34,953 nt of DNA. Origin: a virus. Below, piece after piece: positions 16,157-24,120 of the stretch. The translations under genes and the position numbers were made by a program. The DNA lies in the IMG/VR virus record IMGVR_UViG_3300025151_000138, positions 1 to 34,953 of that record. The stretch is one strand, 5' to 3'. Position 1 is the first letter of the stretch, and each line of letters starts with the position of its first letter. Under the pieces are notes generated by a model. The model searched no databases. It was not told the origin of the DNA and was given only the letters and a program-made list of their open reading frames with translations.

Positions 16157-18454
16157 TTAAGCTGCCTGTTTAGTAATTAGATTAGTGTAGTAAACTTTGT
16201 CTGCTTGCTTTGAAGTTTTATATACTTCTGATACAAGCGTATTGTCTCCATGCATACACACATTCATTTCTATATCTTCGTTATCAAATAACTTTTCACA
16301 GTCCTGTGCCATTGCAAGAAGTTCACCAGTAGTCCAAAACTCTGAACCATTTGTTTCTACCTTCATGTACTTCATTCTACCATCTTCTAGTTTTTCTTCT
16401 AGATCAATCTCTGTTTCATCAGGGAATGAACAGTCAAAACCAAACAGATGAAAGTTTCTAAAGCCAAAGATATGCATCATTCCTATTGCTCTCATAGCTG
16501 CACAAGTACCACCATTAACAAACGTAGTATTTTCAGGTATATTTAAGCTCTCATTAATCTTTAGGCTTTGACCTTCTTGATTCTTAACTGTGTTTGCTAC
16601 TGCCTGTGAATAAGCGTGCCAACCATATACCTGATCAGTCTTTGACTTTAGTAGTTCTGTAACTGAAGGATCAGTCATAGATGCAATGAAGAACATTGTA
16701 CTAGGATCAACCTTATCAAATAAGGTAGATCGTACAACACCATGAGTACTCTCACCTTCAATGGGTCGAGGGTCTAGTATAACACATGCCCATGGCTTTA
16801 TGCCAGCCTTTAGTAACTTAGGATAGCTGTGCTTCACACAGACAATTCGTGCATTTGTTTTCTTTTGCAGCTTCTTCACTTGCTTAAAGTCAGTAGATGA
16901 TCCACCAGATACAATGATTGCATGTTCGTCATGCACATGACAGTTTCGGATCATGTCCCATCTATCAATAAGCTCTACGTTTCTGTTGATGTTGTCAACA
17001 ATATTGTCCTTTGGCACAGAGTCACGTGGTTGGACAATAATAGGAACACGCCTCAATTCTGCAGGTATGTCATCAAGACTGTCATCATTAAGTAGAACAG
17101 CAAGATGTGTATGTCCACCACCTTTTACCCTATCTTGAGAAGGAAGAACAGTTATACGTTTGTCTTTGAGAGATTCAACCAATCTATTCGTACCAAGATA
17201 TTCATCACCAAGAATATTACCGTCCTTATCTTTGGAAAAGAAATCATCAAAGACAACAACAGGTGCATGTTTTAGGTAACTGTAATCAGATTGTACAGTT
17301 TCTTCACTGTGTCCACCATCAATGTAAGCAAATGAAACATCTTTTAAATTATCTTTTGCTTTATTCAATGTTTCTTTTGAGTCACCTTTAAATAACTCAA
17401 AGGTAAATGTCTTGTCCTTTTCTGCCATCTTTGTGGCAAACTCTGTAAGACGTTTTGTTACAGCCTCTAAAGTGTTGTGTGCTTTAGAGTTTAGCTCTAC
17501 CTTATCTAACTCTTCAGTAGCTTCTTCAAATAAATCAAAGCCAGTGTAATGTACCTTGTCACTCTTCTCAAATGCAGCAAGAGACATTTCAATAGCACGC
17601 CCACCATTCCACGTACCAACTTCTACAATGCTATCCTTTGCGTACTCACGTACAAGATCAGCAAGCTGACGATAGCGTGGTAGATTAACATCAGGTGCTA
17701 CAGTATCTTTAGATAACTTTTTCTTGAGGTTGCCTTTGTAGTGTACCATGTATTCAGACAAGGGAGAATTAGCAAATGCAGCAAGACCGTCTACATTTGG
17801 AGTTAGGTTATGTGCTTTCAATCCATGTGCAAGATAAATTTTAAGTAGACGTTCAAAGATAAAACCATCATGCCATTCACGATATGATATTACTTCTCCT
17901 ATATCGTAGCAACCACGCAAATCTGCCAACAGATAATGCGGAGACTGATAATCAAGATTGAAAGCAATAAAAGAAGTTTCACTATAGTCAACATCTTTCC
18001 TGCCTAAGTAAACCAACTCTGCCTTTTCAGGAACAATGGTATCTAAATTTTTCTGAGAGAAAGGCTTAGTAGTTATTGTATCAGCATCCAACCAAATAAG
18101 CCAGCCACCCTTTGCTTCTTTATCTCCTATCTCTAAAGATAGATCAGTCATAGCATATACTTTATGTGACCACTTAATAGCATCCATGCGCCAGTTATAC
18201 TGCATCTGACCACCTTCAGTACCATCATGGTCTTTCATACGCTCACGATAATCAAGCATATCTTGAACATCATTTAGATTACGATACTCAATAACTTCTG
18301 ACTGTGGAAACTCTGCTACTAATTCTTCAGGACAGTCATGGTAGTAAGCAATCAACTTTAGATCGTTCTTCCAAAACTTTGCTACAGACTCTAGCATATT
18401 TTTAGCATAGCTTATATAACCACTATCACTAAATGATGTTACAAACTTAGTCAT
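16157..18454 (-). CDS. Three-domain fusion: glycosyltransferase, SAM methyltransferase, DUF115/MptE-like
   Basis: 765 aa from the ATG at 18454; a GTG at 18463 lies closer to the GGGAG site and cannot be excluded. Numbered from the GTG: residues 1-250 are a glycosyltransferase-like domain with WLDAD at 124-128. Residues 255-460 are a class I SAM methyltransferase of the Methyltransf_24 type, with EVGTWNGG at 281-288, AYIDGGHSEETVQSDY at 379-394 and VVFDDFF at 403-409. Residues 500-750 are a DUF115/MptE-like domain (AIIVSGGSS at 515-523, GIKPWACVILDPRP at 554-567, HLFGFDCS at 672-679), as found in Maf flagellin glycosyltransferases. All expected motifs are present. It may build or transfer a methylated sugar onto a virion, cell-surface or DNA target; the substrate is unknown. 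It overlaps the upstream glycosyltransferase gene. Confidence 0.8.
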   Translation of the reverse strand: MTKFVTSFSDSGYISYAKNMLESVAKFWKNDLKLIAYYHDCPEELVAEFPQSEVIEYRNLNDVQDMLDYRERMKDHDGTEGGQMQYNWRMDAIKWSHKVYAMTDLSLEIGDKEAKGGWLIWLDADTITTKPFSQKNLDTIVPEKAELVYLGRKDVDYSETSFIAFNLDYQSPHYLLADLRGCYDIGEVISYREWHDGFIFERLLKIYLAHGLKAHNLTPNVDGLAAFANSPLSEYMVHYKGNLKKKLSKDTVAPDVNLPRYRQLADLVREYAKDSIVEVGTWNGGRAIEMSLAAFEKSDKVHYTGFDLFEEATEELDKVELNSKAHNTLEAVTKRLTEFATKMAEKDKTFTFELFKGDSKETLNKAKDNLKDVSFAYIDGGHSEETVQSDYSYLKHAPVVVFDDFFSKDKDGNILGDEYLGTNRLVESLKDKRITVLPSQDRVKGGGHTHLAVLLNDDSLDDIPAELRRVPIIVQPRDSVPKDNIVDNINRNVELIDRWDMIRNCHVHDEHAIIVSGGSSTDFKQVKKLQKKTNARIVCVKHSYPKLLKAGIKPWACVILDPRPIEGESTHGVVRSTLFDKVDPSTMFFIASMTDPSVTELLKSKTDQVYGWHAYSQAVANTVKNQEGQSLKINESLNIPENTTFVNGGTCAAMRAIGMMHIFGFRNFHLFGFDCSFPDETEIDLEEKLEDGRMKYMKVETNGSEFWTTGELLAMAQDCEKLFDNEDIEMNVCMHGDNTLVSEVYKTSKQADKVYYTNLITKQAA

Positions 18455-19184
18455 ATTGTTCACTCATCTCCCTATATAATTCATTCCATTCTTTTGCATA
18501 TTGATTATCAATATCTCTTTTACCTTCCCAGTTTCTAAATAGTGGTCCACCTGTTGTGAAGTGTACACACTTAGGATCAATATCTTCAGATGAATGACCA
18601 TCAAGCCAGTTCCATTCTTCAGTTATCTGACCTATTGATTCTGCCCAATGCATACCATGTAACCAACCTCCGCTACTAGTGTTCACATCAGATACAGTTA
18701 GTTCATTTAATTCTGGATTGCCACAGTTAAATAACATAAAGCTTGACCAGTTCTTTCTAAAGTAAGTCTGCTGTAATTTATTATCCATTTTATATTTGTC
18801 ATTAGGTTGGTACTTATGATGTACACAAGCTACAGAAAAATCTCTATAAGCGAAGAGGTTAAATAGTTTATTTATATCATCTCTCATATACATATCACAG
18901 TCCATAAATAAGGCATGTCCTTGATGTACATTTAGAAAGGGTACAAGAAAACGTGTGAAACTAAACTCAGTAGAAAAAGGTTTACCGTCAAATGAATCTA
19001 CCTGCTGACCATCCTTTATAATCTTTGTTCGCCAGTATAAACCTGTTCGCCTTACACTGTCCTGTTTTAGTCTAACAATATTTACAGGTGAGGATGAATA
19101 TTTATTTATGCTGTATTCAAGAACATCACAGTAAACTTTTTCTTTAGGATCGTAACCAATGTATATTGTGGGAAGACTACTCAT
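18447..19184 (-). CDS. Glycosyltransferase (GT8-like fold)
   Basis: 245 aa from the ATG at 19184, chosen for the strong GAGGAAG site just upstream; a TTG at 19202 opens the longer frame. It begins IYIGYDPKEKVYCDVLEYSI, typical of GT-A glycosyltransferases related to family 8. The metal-binding DxD motif is M-D-C-D-M at 94-98, preceded by FTRFLVPFL. Later residues WLHGMHWAE, WNWLDGH and CVHFTTGGP fit the acceptor and C-terminal regions. Likely transfers a sugar from a nucleotide donor in the cytoplasm. It is followed by the glycosyltransferase-methyltransferase-DUF115 fusion, whose start it overlaps, so the two probably act on one product. Confidence 0.75.
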   Translation of the reverse strand: MSSLPTIYIGYDPKEKVYCDVLEYSINKYSSSPVNIVRLKQDSVRRTGLYWRTKIIKDGQQVDSFDGKPFSTEFSFTRFLVPFLNVHQGHALFMDCDMYMRDDINKLFNLFAYRDFSVACVHHKYQPNDKYKMDNKLQQTYFRKNWSSFMLFNCGNPELNELTVSDVNTSSGGWLHGMHWAESIGQITEEWNWLDGHSSEDIDPKCVHFTTGGPLFRNWEGKRDIDNQYAKEWNELYREMSEQYD

Positions 19185-19413
19185 CAGCAGCTTCCTCTGC
19201 AATCTTTTCTGTAAGTTCTTTAAAGGTAATAAACTCTGAGGGTATCATAAAATATTCTAGTGTTATTAACATAGCATTCTTTAGCTCATCTTCAATTAGA
19301 TCACTACTAAGATCATCTAATATAACTGTCTTTAATATTTCTACAACAAGATTATCACAGGTGGTAGTTGTTAAATCTACTTTAATTGTTGGTTCAGTGT
19401 CTAAAAAACTCAT
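19177..19413 (-). CDS. Small acidic hypothetical protein
   Basis: 78 aa with a good AAAGGA site five bases before the ATG. Acidic and largely helical, rich in Glu, Leu, Ile and Thr, ending EKIAEEAADE; no membrane segment or cysteine motif. It starts just downstream of the heat-shock gene's terminator and overlaps the glycosyltransferase start by eight bases, so it is co-translated with that gene. I do not recognise a family. Confidence 0.6.
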   Translation of the reverse strand: MSFLDTEPTIKVDLTTTTCDNLVVEILKTVILDDLSSDLIEDELKNAMLITLEYFMIPSEFITFKELTEKIAEEAADE

Positions 19414-19423
19414 GATGTTCCTT

Positions 19424-19461
19424 TATAAAAAGGGGTGCGCTGGAGGTAATAGCACACCCCT
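19424..19461 (-). terminator. Intrinsic terminator after the small heat-shock gene
   Basis: Read on the minus strand, arms AGGGGTGTGCT and AGCGCACCCCT pair over 11 bp with one G-U wobble and a 9-nt loop, followed at once by five T residues (TTTTTATAAAG). The same sequence read on the plus strand has a C-A mismatch instead of the wobble, so the hairpin is better on the minus transcript. It sits 12 bases past the heat-shock stop and just ahead of the next gene's ribosome-binding site, so it may act as a partial terminator or attenuator for the lysis arm. Confidence 0.8.
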
Positions 19462-19472
19462 AAGTATTATGC

Positions 19473-19889
19473 CTACTTTATAACAATTAATTTAGGTTGC
19501 TCTTCTTCTGGAACAACTTCTTCCAATGTAATAGTAAGAAGACCATCACGTAAGTTTGCGTCTCTTACTTCCATAGCATCAGATAAAGAAAATGATTTAC
19601 GGAACTTACGTGCCGCAATACCTGTCACAATATAGTTTCTATTATCATCGCCATCTCTATCACCAACAATAGTAAGAATATTATCCTTTAATTCAATAGT
19701 TATATTTTCTTTTGAGTAACCAGCAACAGCAAGTGTTACCTTATAAAAATTATCTTCCTTCTCTAGATCATGAGGTGGAAACGCACCAACATTGCTTGGT
19801 ACACGTTTAAATAAATCTTCAAAAGTACATCCCAACATGTAGTCTGGAAGTGTCTTTGAATTGGCGTTAATGTAATCAATAAAGTTCAT
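19473..19889 (-). CDS. hsp20: Small heat-shock protein (Hsp20/IbpA family)
   Basis: 138 aa from the ATG at 19889, chosen for the GAGGAG site upstream; a longer frame to 19946 has no such support. The alpha-crystallin domain (about 38-128) shows the IbpA pattern: Y-K-V-T-L-A-V-A-G-Y-x-K-E-N-I, then GIAARKFRKSFSL, and the signature A-N-L-R-D-G-L-L-T-I-T-L. The C-terminus P-K-L-I-V-I-K carries the I-x-I-type oligomer contact. An ATP-independent holdase that likely protects virion or replication proteins; related genes are known in marine phages. It has its own sigma70-like promoter and intrinsic terminator, making it a one-gene cassette within the minus arm. Confidence 0.9.
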   Translation of the reverse strand: MNFIDYINANSKTLPDYMLGCTFEDLFKRVPSNVGAFPPHDLEKEDNFYKVTLAVAGYSKENITIELKDNILTIVGDRDGDDNRNYIVTGIAARKFRKSFSLSDAMEVRDANLRDGLLTITLEEVVPEEEQPKLIVIK

Positions 19890-19946
19890 TGTTGTCTCCT
19901 CGTTAAGCAAGTTAATTAAGTACACCACTATGGTCGTACCATGCAT

Positions 19947-19975
19947 ATACTACTACAGTATACAATCGTTGTCAA
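19947..19975 (-). promoter_or_regulatory. Sigma70-like promoter for the heat-shock cassette
   Basis: On the minus strand a perfect -35 TTGACA (19975-19970) is separated by exactly 17 bp from TAGTAT (19952-19947), a 4/6 match to the -10 consensus. It lies in the 94-bp gap between the oxygenase stop and the heat-shock ATG, one of the few real intergenic spaces in this arm. The start site would be near 19940. TATATG at a 20-bp spacing is a poorer alternative -10. Confidence 0.65.
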
Positions 19976-19983
19976 GAAAAAAG

Positions 19984-20550
19984 TTAAGTAAACCTTTCTC
20001 CTCTAAACCAACAGACAAGAGAGCATCGTTCTCCTTCTTTCACTTTTGTAACACGGTGGAAGATAAAGGAAGGAAAGACAGCAATGCTACCTGTCCTTCT
20101 CATATCTTTAAGAGTAGCAAACCTATCTCCTGCTTGAGGGTGCACCCACTTCTGTACCTGAAGATCACCACCCTTAAACTCACTGTTCAGTGAAACACAT
20201 ACTGTTAGCTTTCTTGTATAAGGATCGGAAGGAAGTTCTACACCAGCATCCATGTGCCAGTCGTAGAACTGTCCCTTACCATAGAAGGATACCTGTGGAC
20301 TTTCAAAACAATTCATGTGAAAGTTCCAACCTGCTTCCTTGTTAGCTGTCTCTGCGTACAGTTGTAGAATGGAAGTAAGTTCAGGATTTTCTAGCCAAGC
20401 AATCCTGCTATTCCTTACTTCTTCAAGACGGACATTGTCACCACTTTCATATACGTCAGCTTCCTGGCTGTCTATTTCTTTAGCAATATTTAGAAAGCCA
20501 TCACATAGTTCTTTAGGTATAACTTCTTTATACGTATGGTATGTAAGCAT
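19984..20550 (-). CDS. 2-oxoglutarate/Fe(II)-dependent oxygenase
   Basis: 188 aa from the ATG of the TAATG overlap with the RNR stop. It has the prolyl-4-hydroxylase-type core: the iron ligands H99-x-D101 in DWHMDAG, the distal H165 in FIFHRV, and R175 ten residues later for 2-oxoglutarate. GG-D-L and the G-S-I-A-V-F-P-S strand fit the double-stranded beta-helix fold. It would hydroxylate a substrate with O2 and 2-oxoglutarate. Phage members are common and their targets (proteins, DNA bases, sugars) are mostly unknown. It lies between RNR and the heat-shock and glycosyltransferase genes. All catalytic residues are present. Confidence 0.85.
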   Translation of the reverse strand: MLTYHTYKEVIPKELCDGFLNIAKEIDSQEADVYESGDNVRLEEVRNSRIAWLENPELTSILQLYAETANKEAGWNFHMNCFESPQVSFYGKGQFYDWHMDAGVELPSDPYTRKLTVCVSLNSEFKGGDLQVQKWVHPQAGDRFATLKDMRRTGSIAVFPSFIFHRVTKVKEGERCSLVCWFRGERFT

Positions 20551-22235
20551 TAAACTCCACAACTCCCACCATGTCCAGTAATATCACAAATGTCATGTGT
20601 CTCAAGACCTTCTTCAAACTCTTCACCTAACTTATCAACAGCTTCGCTGTAAGGAACAGACGTTAGTGGTTGCCCACCACGGCATGAATCAGGGTATACA
20701 GTAAAGCCACGTAACCTATGTGCGTAAGAAGCAAGAGTGTTAGTAAAGTCCATAACAGTGTCTTCATTGTTCAACTTGCTTCCCCATGTTGGTAGGTTGA
20801 TTGTCGAAGAGATTGACATATCAACGTAGTCCTGAACGTCTGCTTGAAATTTCATACGCCTCTTATAATCTTCTGCAAGATCAAGAGCAGACTCAATCTC
20901 ATTAGGATCAGTACCATACAGATCAATAAGTTCCTGTGCTGCACTGTCTACTACGTATTGATAATGCCAACGTGTACCACCTTTTAAATACCTCCTCTTG
21001 TACGCTACAGCGAAGATAGGTTCTACACCTGTACTAGTACCTGCAAGAATACCAATGCTTCCTGTTGGTGCAATAGCACGGTTAGCTACTGGTCTGCTGC
21101 AGTTAAACTCATCAGCAGTCTTCTTTGAAACTTCATCACTAACACCTTTGTATACACCTAACCACTTATGTAACTCAGGTGTTACCTCATACTTAGAACC
21201 ACGCTTGATCAACCACTCATGCATACCCATCAAACCAAGACCTAATCTACGGTTCTTGATGCGAACATCATATACCTTTTCATATGGTAGCTTTGCTTTT
21301 AATGTACCACAGATAAGAAACTTAGTTGCAAGTTCAACTATATCTTTAAACTCTTGAAGATTATCAACTCTTCCAAGGTTGATTGATCCTAGATTACATA
21401 CGTCCGAATCATCCGCTGAACAAACTTCCGTACAAGCATTGCGAAGTGTTTCATTTTCTTTATCAAAGAAGTTAAAACTAAATCCCGGTTCTGCTGTTTG
21501 CAACGCTTGTCGTACATTCTGTTTAAAAGTAGACCCAACATCACCTGTCTCCCAGTAGTTTAATAACCATTCAGTATCGTAGTTTACACTGATATTTGTC
21601 ATGTCTAGTGGTGCAATGAAGTTAAAGTCTTGTTCTTTAATCTGACCAATAGAAAACTCTGTATTACCAACTGGCATATCGTACCAGTTCTTACTGGTAA
21701 GAAACTTTTCTATGTCAGAATGTTTCCAATTAAGGCTGGCATAAATAGCAGATCGTCTGCTACCACCCTGCATAACTCGTCTACCAATCTCATTGATCAT
21801 CATCATCTTTGGTATAGGACCAGATGCAAGACCACCAGTACCAGACAGCACTCTACCTTCTTCACGATACACAGAGTAATCAACACCAATACCACCACCT
21901 GTCATCAGGCATGACTCTGCCTTCCATGAAAGGTTTGCCCAGTCTTCACGTGTATCTTCTTCTGCACGTAGAAGGTAGCAGTTGTTGAAAAATTTATTTG
22001 TGCGACCAGCGTAGTACAAATACCTGCCACCGGGAATAAATTTTAGATCAGTAATGTATTCCTTTAGCTGCTCTTTTTCGTCTTCCTTCAGATAAGGACT
22101 ACATACATCATCAACAAGAACTGAAGCTAGGCTTGACCATGTTTCACAACCATGATGTGCATACTTATGTTTGAAGATATCTTCACTAAACTTGGAACGG
22201 AACATTGGATTTTCATTGGATCGAAATGTAGGCAT
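20550..22235 (-). CDS. nrdJ: Ribonucleotide reductase, class II (adenosylcobalamin-dependent) type
   Basis: 561 aa. It makes deoxynucleotides from ribonucleotides. Visible features: redox cysteines C86 (FNNCYLL) and C280 (VCNLGSINL), the catalytic N-x-C-x-E at 266-270, RRSAIYASLNW at 160-169, RNR core motifs RPVANRAIAPTGSIGILAGTS and a GLMGMHEW segment, and a C-terminal cysteine pair C550/C559. It is a single polypeptide with no NrdB partner nearby and too short for a class I NrdA, so a B12-dependent class II enzyme is the best call. A class II enzyme would need cobalamin from the host. The gene is preceded by GGAGAA and coupled to the oxygenase. Confidence 0.85.
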   Translation of the reverse strand: MPTFRSNENPMFRSKFSEDIFKHKYAHHGCETWSSLASVLVDDVCSPYLKEDEKEQLKEYITDLKFIPGGRYLYYAGRTNKFFNNCYLLRAEEDTREDWANLSWKAESCLMTGGGIGVDYSVYREEGRVLSGTGGLASGPIPKMMMINEIGRRVMQGGSRRSAIYASLNWKHSDIEKFLTSKNWYDMPVGNTEFSIGQIKEQDFNFIAPLDMTNISVNYDTEWLLNYWETGDVGSTFKQNVRQALQTAEPGFSFNFFDKENETLRNACTEVCSADDSDVCNLGSINLGRVDNLQEFKDIVELATKFLICGTLKAKLPYEKVYDVRIKNRRLGLGLMGMHEWLIKRGSKYEVTPELHKWLGVYKGVSDEVSKKTADEFNCSRPVANRAIAPTGSIGILAGTSTGVEPIFAVAYKRRYLKGGTRWHYQYVVDSAAQELIDLYGTDPNEIESALDLAEDYKRRMKFQADVQDYVDMSISSTINLPTWGSKLNNEDTVMDFTNTLASYAHRLRGFTVYPDSCRGGQPLTSVPYSEAVDKLGEEFEEGLETHDICDITGHGGSCGV

Positions 22236-22240
22236 TTATT

Positions 22241-22555
22241 CTATTCTCCCTTGGTTACATGATCGTGGACATAAAGCATGATTATCGCATAGTGAATAAT
22301 CTTTAGCAAGTCCTTCCTGTTCTTCCCTTCCTTGTTACCATATCTCTTCCAGTATTTTAATATGTTACCCATAACAAAACCTTCACCATGCCCACTGTCA
22401 AGGATGATATCTGTGGCTTGATATTTACCTTTTGCATAATGTTCTTTATATGTAGATGAAATGTACTCATGCATCTCATCTATATAGTCTCCTTCGTCAA
22501 ACTTAAAACTTGGTAAACTAGAATACATCTTAACAATCTCTGTGTCTCTATCCAT
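22241..22555 (-). CDS. DUF3310-like protein
   Basis: 104 aa from the ATG at 22555, which follows AGGAGA; the longer frame to 22669 overlaps the next gene and has no such site. The C-terminal half contains G-F-V-M-G-N-I-L-K-Y-W-K-R-Y-G-N-K-E-G, then R-K-D-L-L-K-I-I-H-Y. This corresponds to the G-N-x-x-K-Y-x-x-R...K...E/D-D-L-x-K-x-x-x-Y core of DUF3310 (SaV-like) proteins found in many phages. The function is not established; nucleotide-related roles have been proposed for the family. It lies in the nucleotide and recombination gene block. Confidence 0.7.
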   Translation of the reverse strand: MDRDTEIVKMYSSLPSFKFDEGDYIDEMHEYISSTYKEHYAKGKYQATDIILDSGHGEGFVMGNILKYWKRYGNKEGKNRKDLLKIIHYAIIMLYVHDHVTKGE

Positions 22556-22565
22556 TTGTTTTCTC

Positions 22566-22910
22566 CTAGTCGAATGTAAGGACGGCATTGATACGCCTAC
22601 GAACATATTTAATCTCCTTAGATTTAAGAACCTTGAATGCAAAGCTACGAACATAGTCTGCATCCACACCTGCTATATCACAGACAGTACTAAAATCTTC
22701 AGCAGTAACACCTACAGAGGCAAAGAACCATGCCTTTGCAGAATCACGTGCTGTCTTAGACTCTACTGATTCTCTATTGTTTTCTGGTTTGGTAGCATCA
22801 AGCATTGCCTGTAAGACAACACCAAGAAACATTATCTGTTCAGGACTTGTTGTTTTGTTTTCTACGAGACTTTCTACTTCTACCAGAAACTTTTCTGTTC
22901 CTTCTCTCAT
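22566..22910 (-). CDS. Conserved phage protein, possibly DNA-binding
   Basis: 114 aa, all helical. The C-terminal half has A-K-A-W-F-F-A, D-F-S-T-V-C-D-I-A-G-V-D-A-D-Y-V-R-S-F and a basic K-Y-V-R-R-R. The A-x-x-WF...DF-x-x-VC-x-x-A-G-x-D-x-x-x-V-R pattern is widespread in small phage proteins and looks like a helix-turn-helix. No enzyme motif. It overlaps the 3' end of the endonuclease I gene by 71 bp in another frame, so its start could be further in; an internal ATG (MFLGV) is available. Confidence 0.6.
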   Translation of the reverse strand: MREGTEKFLVEVESLVENKTTSPEQIMFLGVVLQAMLDATKPENNRESVESKTARDSAKAWFFASVGVTAEDFSTVCDIAGVDADYVRSFAFKVLKSKEIKYVRRRINAVLTFD

Positions 22911-23280
22911 CTAGCCAACTGTCAGGAATACCATCAGAGAGTTTACAAAACATAAAGTCGTTCTTGTTACACCAGTCTGCATAGGTAGTCTTTGCTCCTT
23001 TGTTTAATTTCTTGTTAGGGTTATCGAATACAAATCTTACATCCAAGTCAGGATTAGACTGCCTAAGAAAAAGATGTTTCTTTCTATCGTCAAGAGTAAA
23101 CCTACCCTTCACTTCTAATATAATACCAGAAGGAAGAATAAAGTCAGGTAGATATTTTTTAGATTCAATCCACATGTACGGAATGTAGTGTGGTTCAAAC
23201 TCAAAGTCAATATTTAAATCTATCAGATAGTCTGCTGCTCTACGTTCAGAGCGTGATCTAAACTTGTAGTTCTGGGACAT
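22840..23280 (-). CDS. T7 endonuclease I-like Holliday junction resolvase
   Basis: 146 aa from the ATG at 23280. It shows the Phage_endo_I pattern: K-F-R-S-R-S-E (E12), F-E-F-E-P-H-Y-I-P-Y, Y-L-P-D-F-I-L-P-S-G-I-I-L-E-V-K (D46, E56, K58), D-L-D-V-R-F-V-F and K-G-A-K-T-T-Y-A-D-W. These align with the catalytic E20, D55, E65 and K67 of the T7 enzyme. It resolves branched replication and recombination intermediates and helps degrade host DNA. An unusual strongly basic tail (R/K/S/N-rich, last ~20 residues) lies over the start of the next gene and may be a by-product of the overlap. Confidence 0.9.
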   Translation of the reverse strand: MSQNYKFRSRSERRAADYLIDLNIDFEFEPHYIPYMWIESKKYLPDFILPSGIILEVKGRFTLDDRKKHLFLRQSNPDLDVRFVFDNPNKKLNKGAKTTYADWCNKNDFMFCKLSDGIPDSWLDERRNRKVSGRSRKSRRKQNNKS

Positions 23281-24115
23281 TCGGTTCACGATCTACATTA
23301 GTTAAATACTTTACACTGTTTGCGTACTGGAATGCACGTAATCCCTTACCATTGTTAGCATCCGACCAACAATCAAACTTATAAGGGCAATAGTTACAAC
23401 CAGTAGCCAACTGCATATTCCCAGACTTACCGTCAGGAACATCATCATAACAACGAGAAGGTGGTTCACTATCTTTGATAGCATCTCTAAGATAGTCAAT
23501 CTTTTGTGAAGCATTTATCATCTCCATTTGATGTACTGGACAATAAGCTATCTGACCTGTTGTCTTGTCAATAACAACCCATCCAGCTTCCTTGGCATTG
23601 TTAGCTTGAGCATACGCAGATAACTGTGCAACATAACCAAAAGGATCATCTTTGAATACCATACCCTCAGTAAACTTCTTGAAAGAAAATGACGATGCAC
23701 TTTTAAAGTCAACAAGAACATCATCAACCACTGCATCCTGATGACCAACAACATCATTTAGTACTACCTGTTTCTGTTGATCAGATACTTTATGACCAGC
23801 AGCTTTGGAAAGAAAGACAAGAAGTGCTTCAAGGATATCCCCATACAGGAACTTGATATAATCAGACCCAGCTAATTCTTCCTGTTCAGTTGATCTGACA
23901 GAGTACCATACTTTTCTTGCTGGTTGACCAATCATTGATAGCCTTAAATTATTTCTTGGCTTTCTTTCCTCAGTAAGAGCATTGACAACAGCATCAGCAA
24001 CATCCTTGGCAAGTTCCTGCAGAGCAGTAGCAGGAATCTTTGTAGGTTCATTACTGGTGAACAGACTGTAAATGTCTTCTACCAAAGTATCAATTGTTTT
24101 CTGTGCTGTTGTCAT
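23258..24115 (-). CDS. Cas4/RecB-like PD-(D/E)XK exonuclease with cysteine cluster
   Basis: 285 aa. Motifs: Y-G-D-I-L-E (E96), G-H-Q-D-A-V-V (D127), V-L-V-D-F-K-S-A-S (D136, K138) and Y-V-A-Q-L-S-A-Y-A (Q164), the order expected for RecB/Cas4-family nucleases. C222, C240, C243 and C249 (GCNYCPYKFDCW) can bind an Fe-S cluster. Likely the phage 5' exonuclease for host DNA breakdown and recombination, taking the place of T7 gp6 beside the T7-like endonuclease I. No ribosome-binding site precedes the start, which follows the HTH gene stop by five bases. It overlaps the endonuclease I gene by 23 bp. Confidence 0.85.
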   Translation of the reverse strand: MTTAQKTIDTLVEDIYSLFTSNEPTKIPATALQELAKDVADAVVNALTEERKPRNNLRLSMIGQPARKVWYSVRSTEQEELAGSDYIKFLYGDILEALLVFLSKAAGHKVSDQQKQVVLNDVVGHQDAVVDDVLVDFKSASSFSFKKFTEGMVFKDDPFGYVAQLSAYAQANNAKEAGWVVIDKTTGQIAYCPVHQMEMINASQKIDYLRDAIKDSEPPSRCYDDVPDGKSGNMQLATGCNYCPYKFDCWSDANNGKGLRAFQYANSVKYLTNVDREPNVPELQV

Positions 24116-24120
24116 TTTAA

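Noticed and set aside
20550-22235. Class I NrdA assignment for the reductase
   Set aside because: At 561 aa it is too short for NrdA and no NrdB lies nearby. A class II enzyme fits better, although the class should be confirmed by phylogeny.
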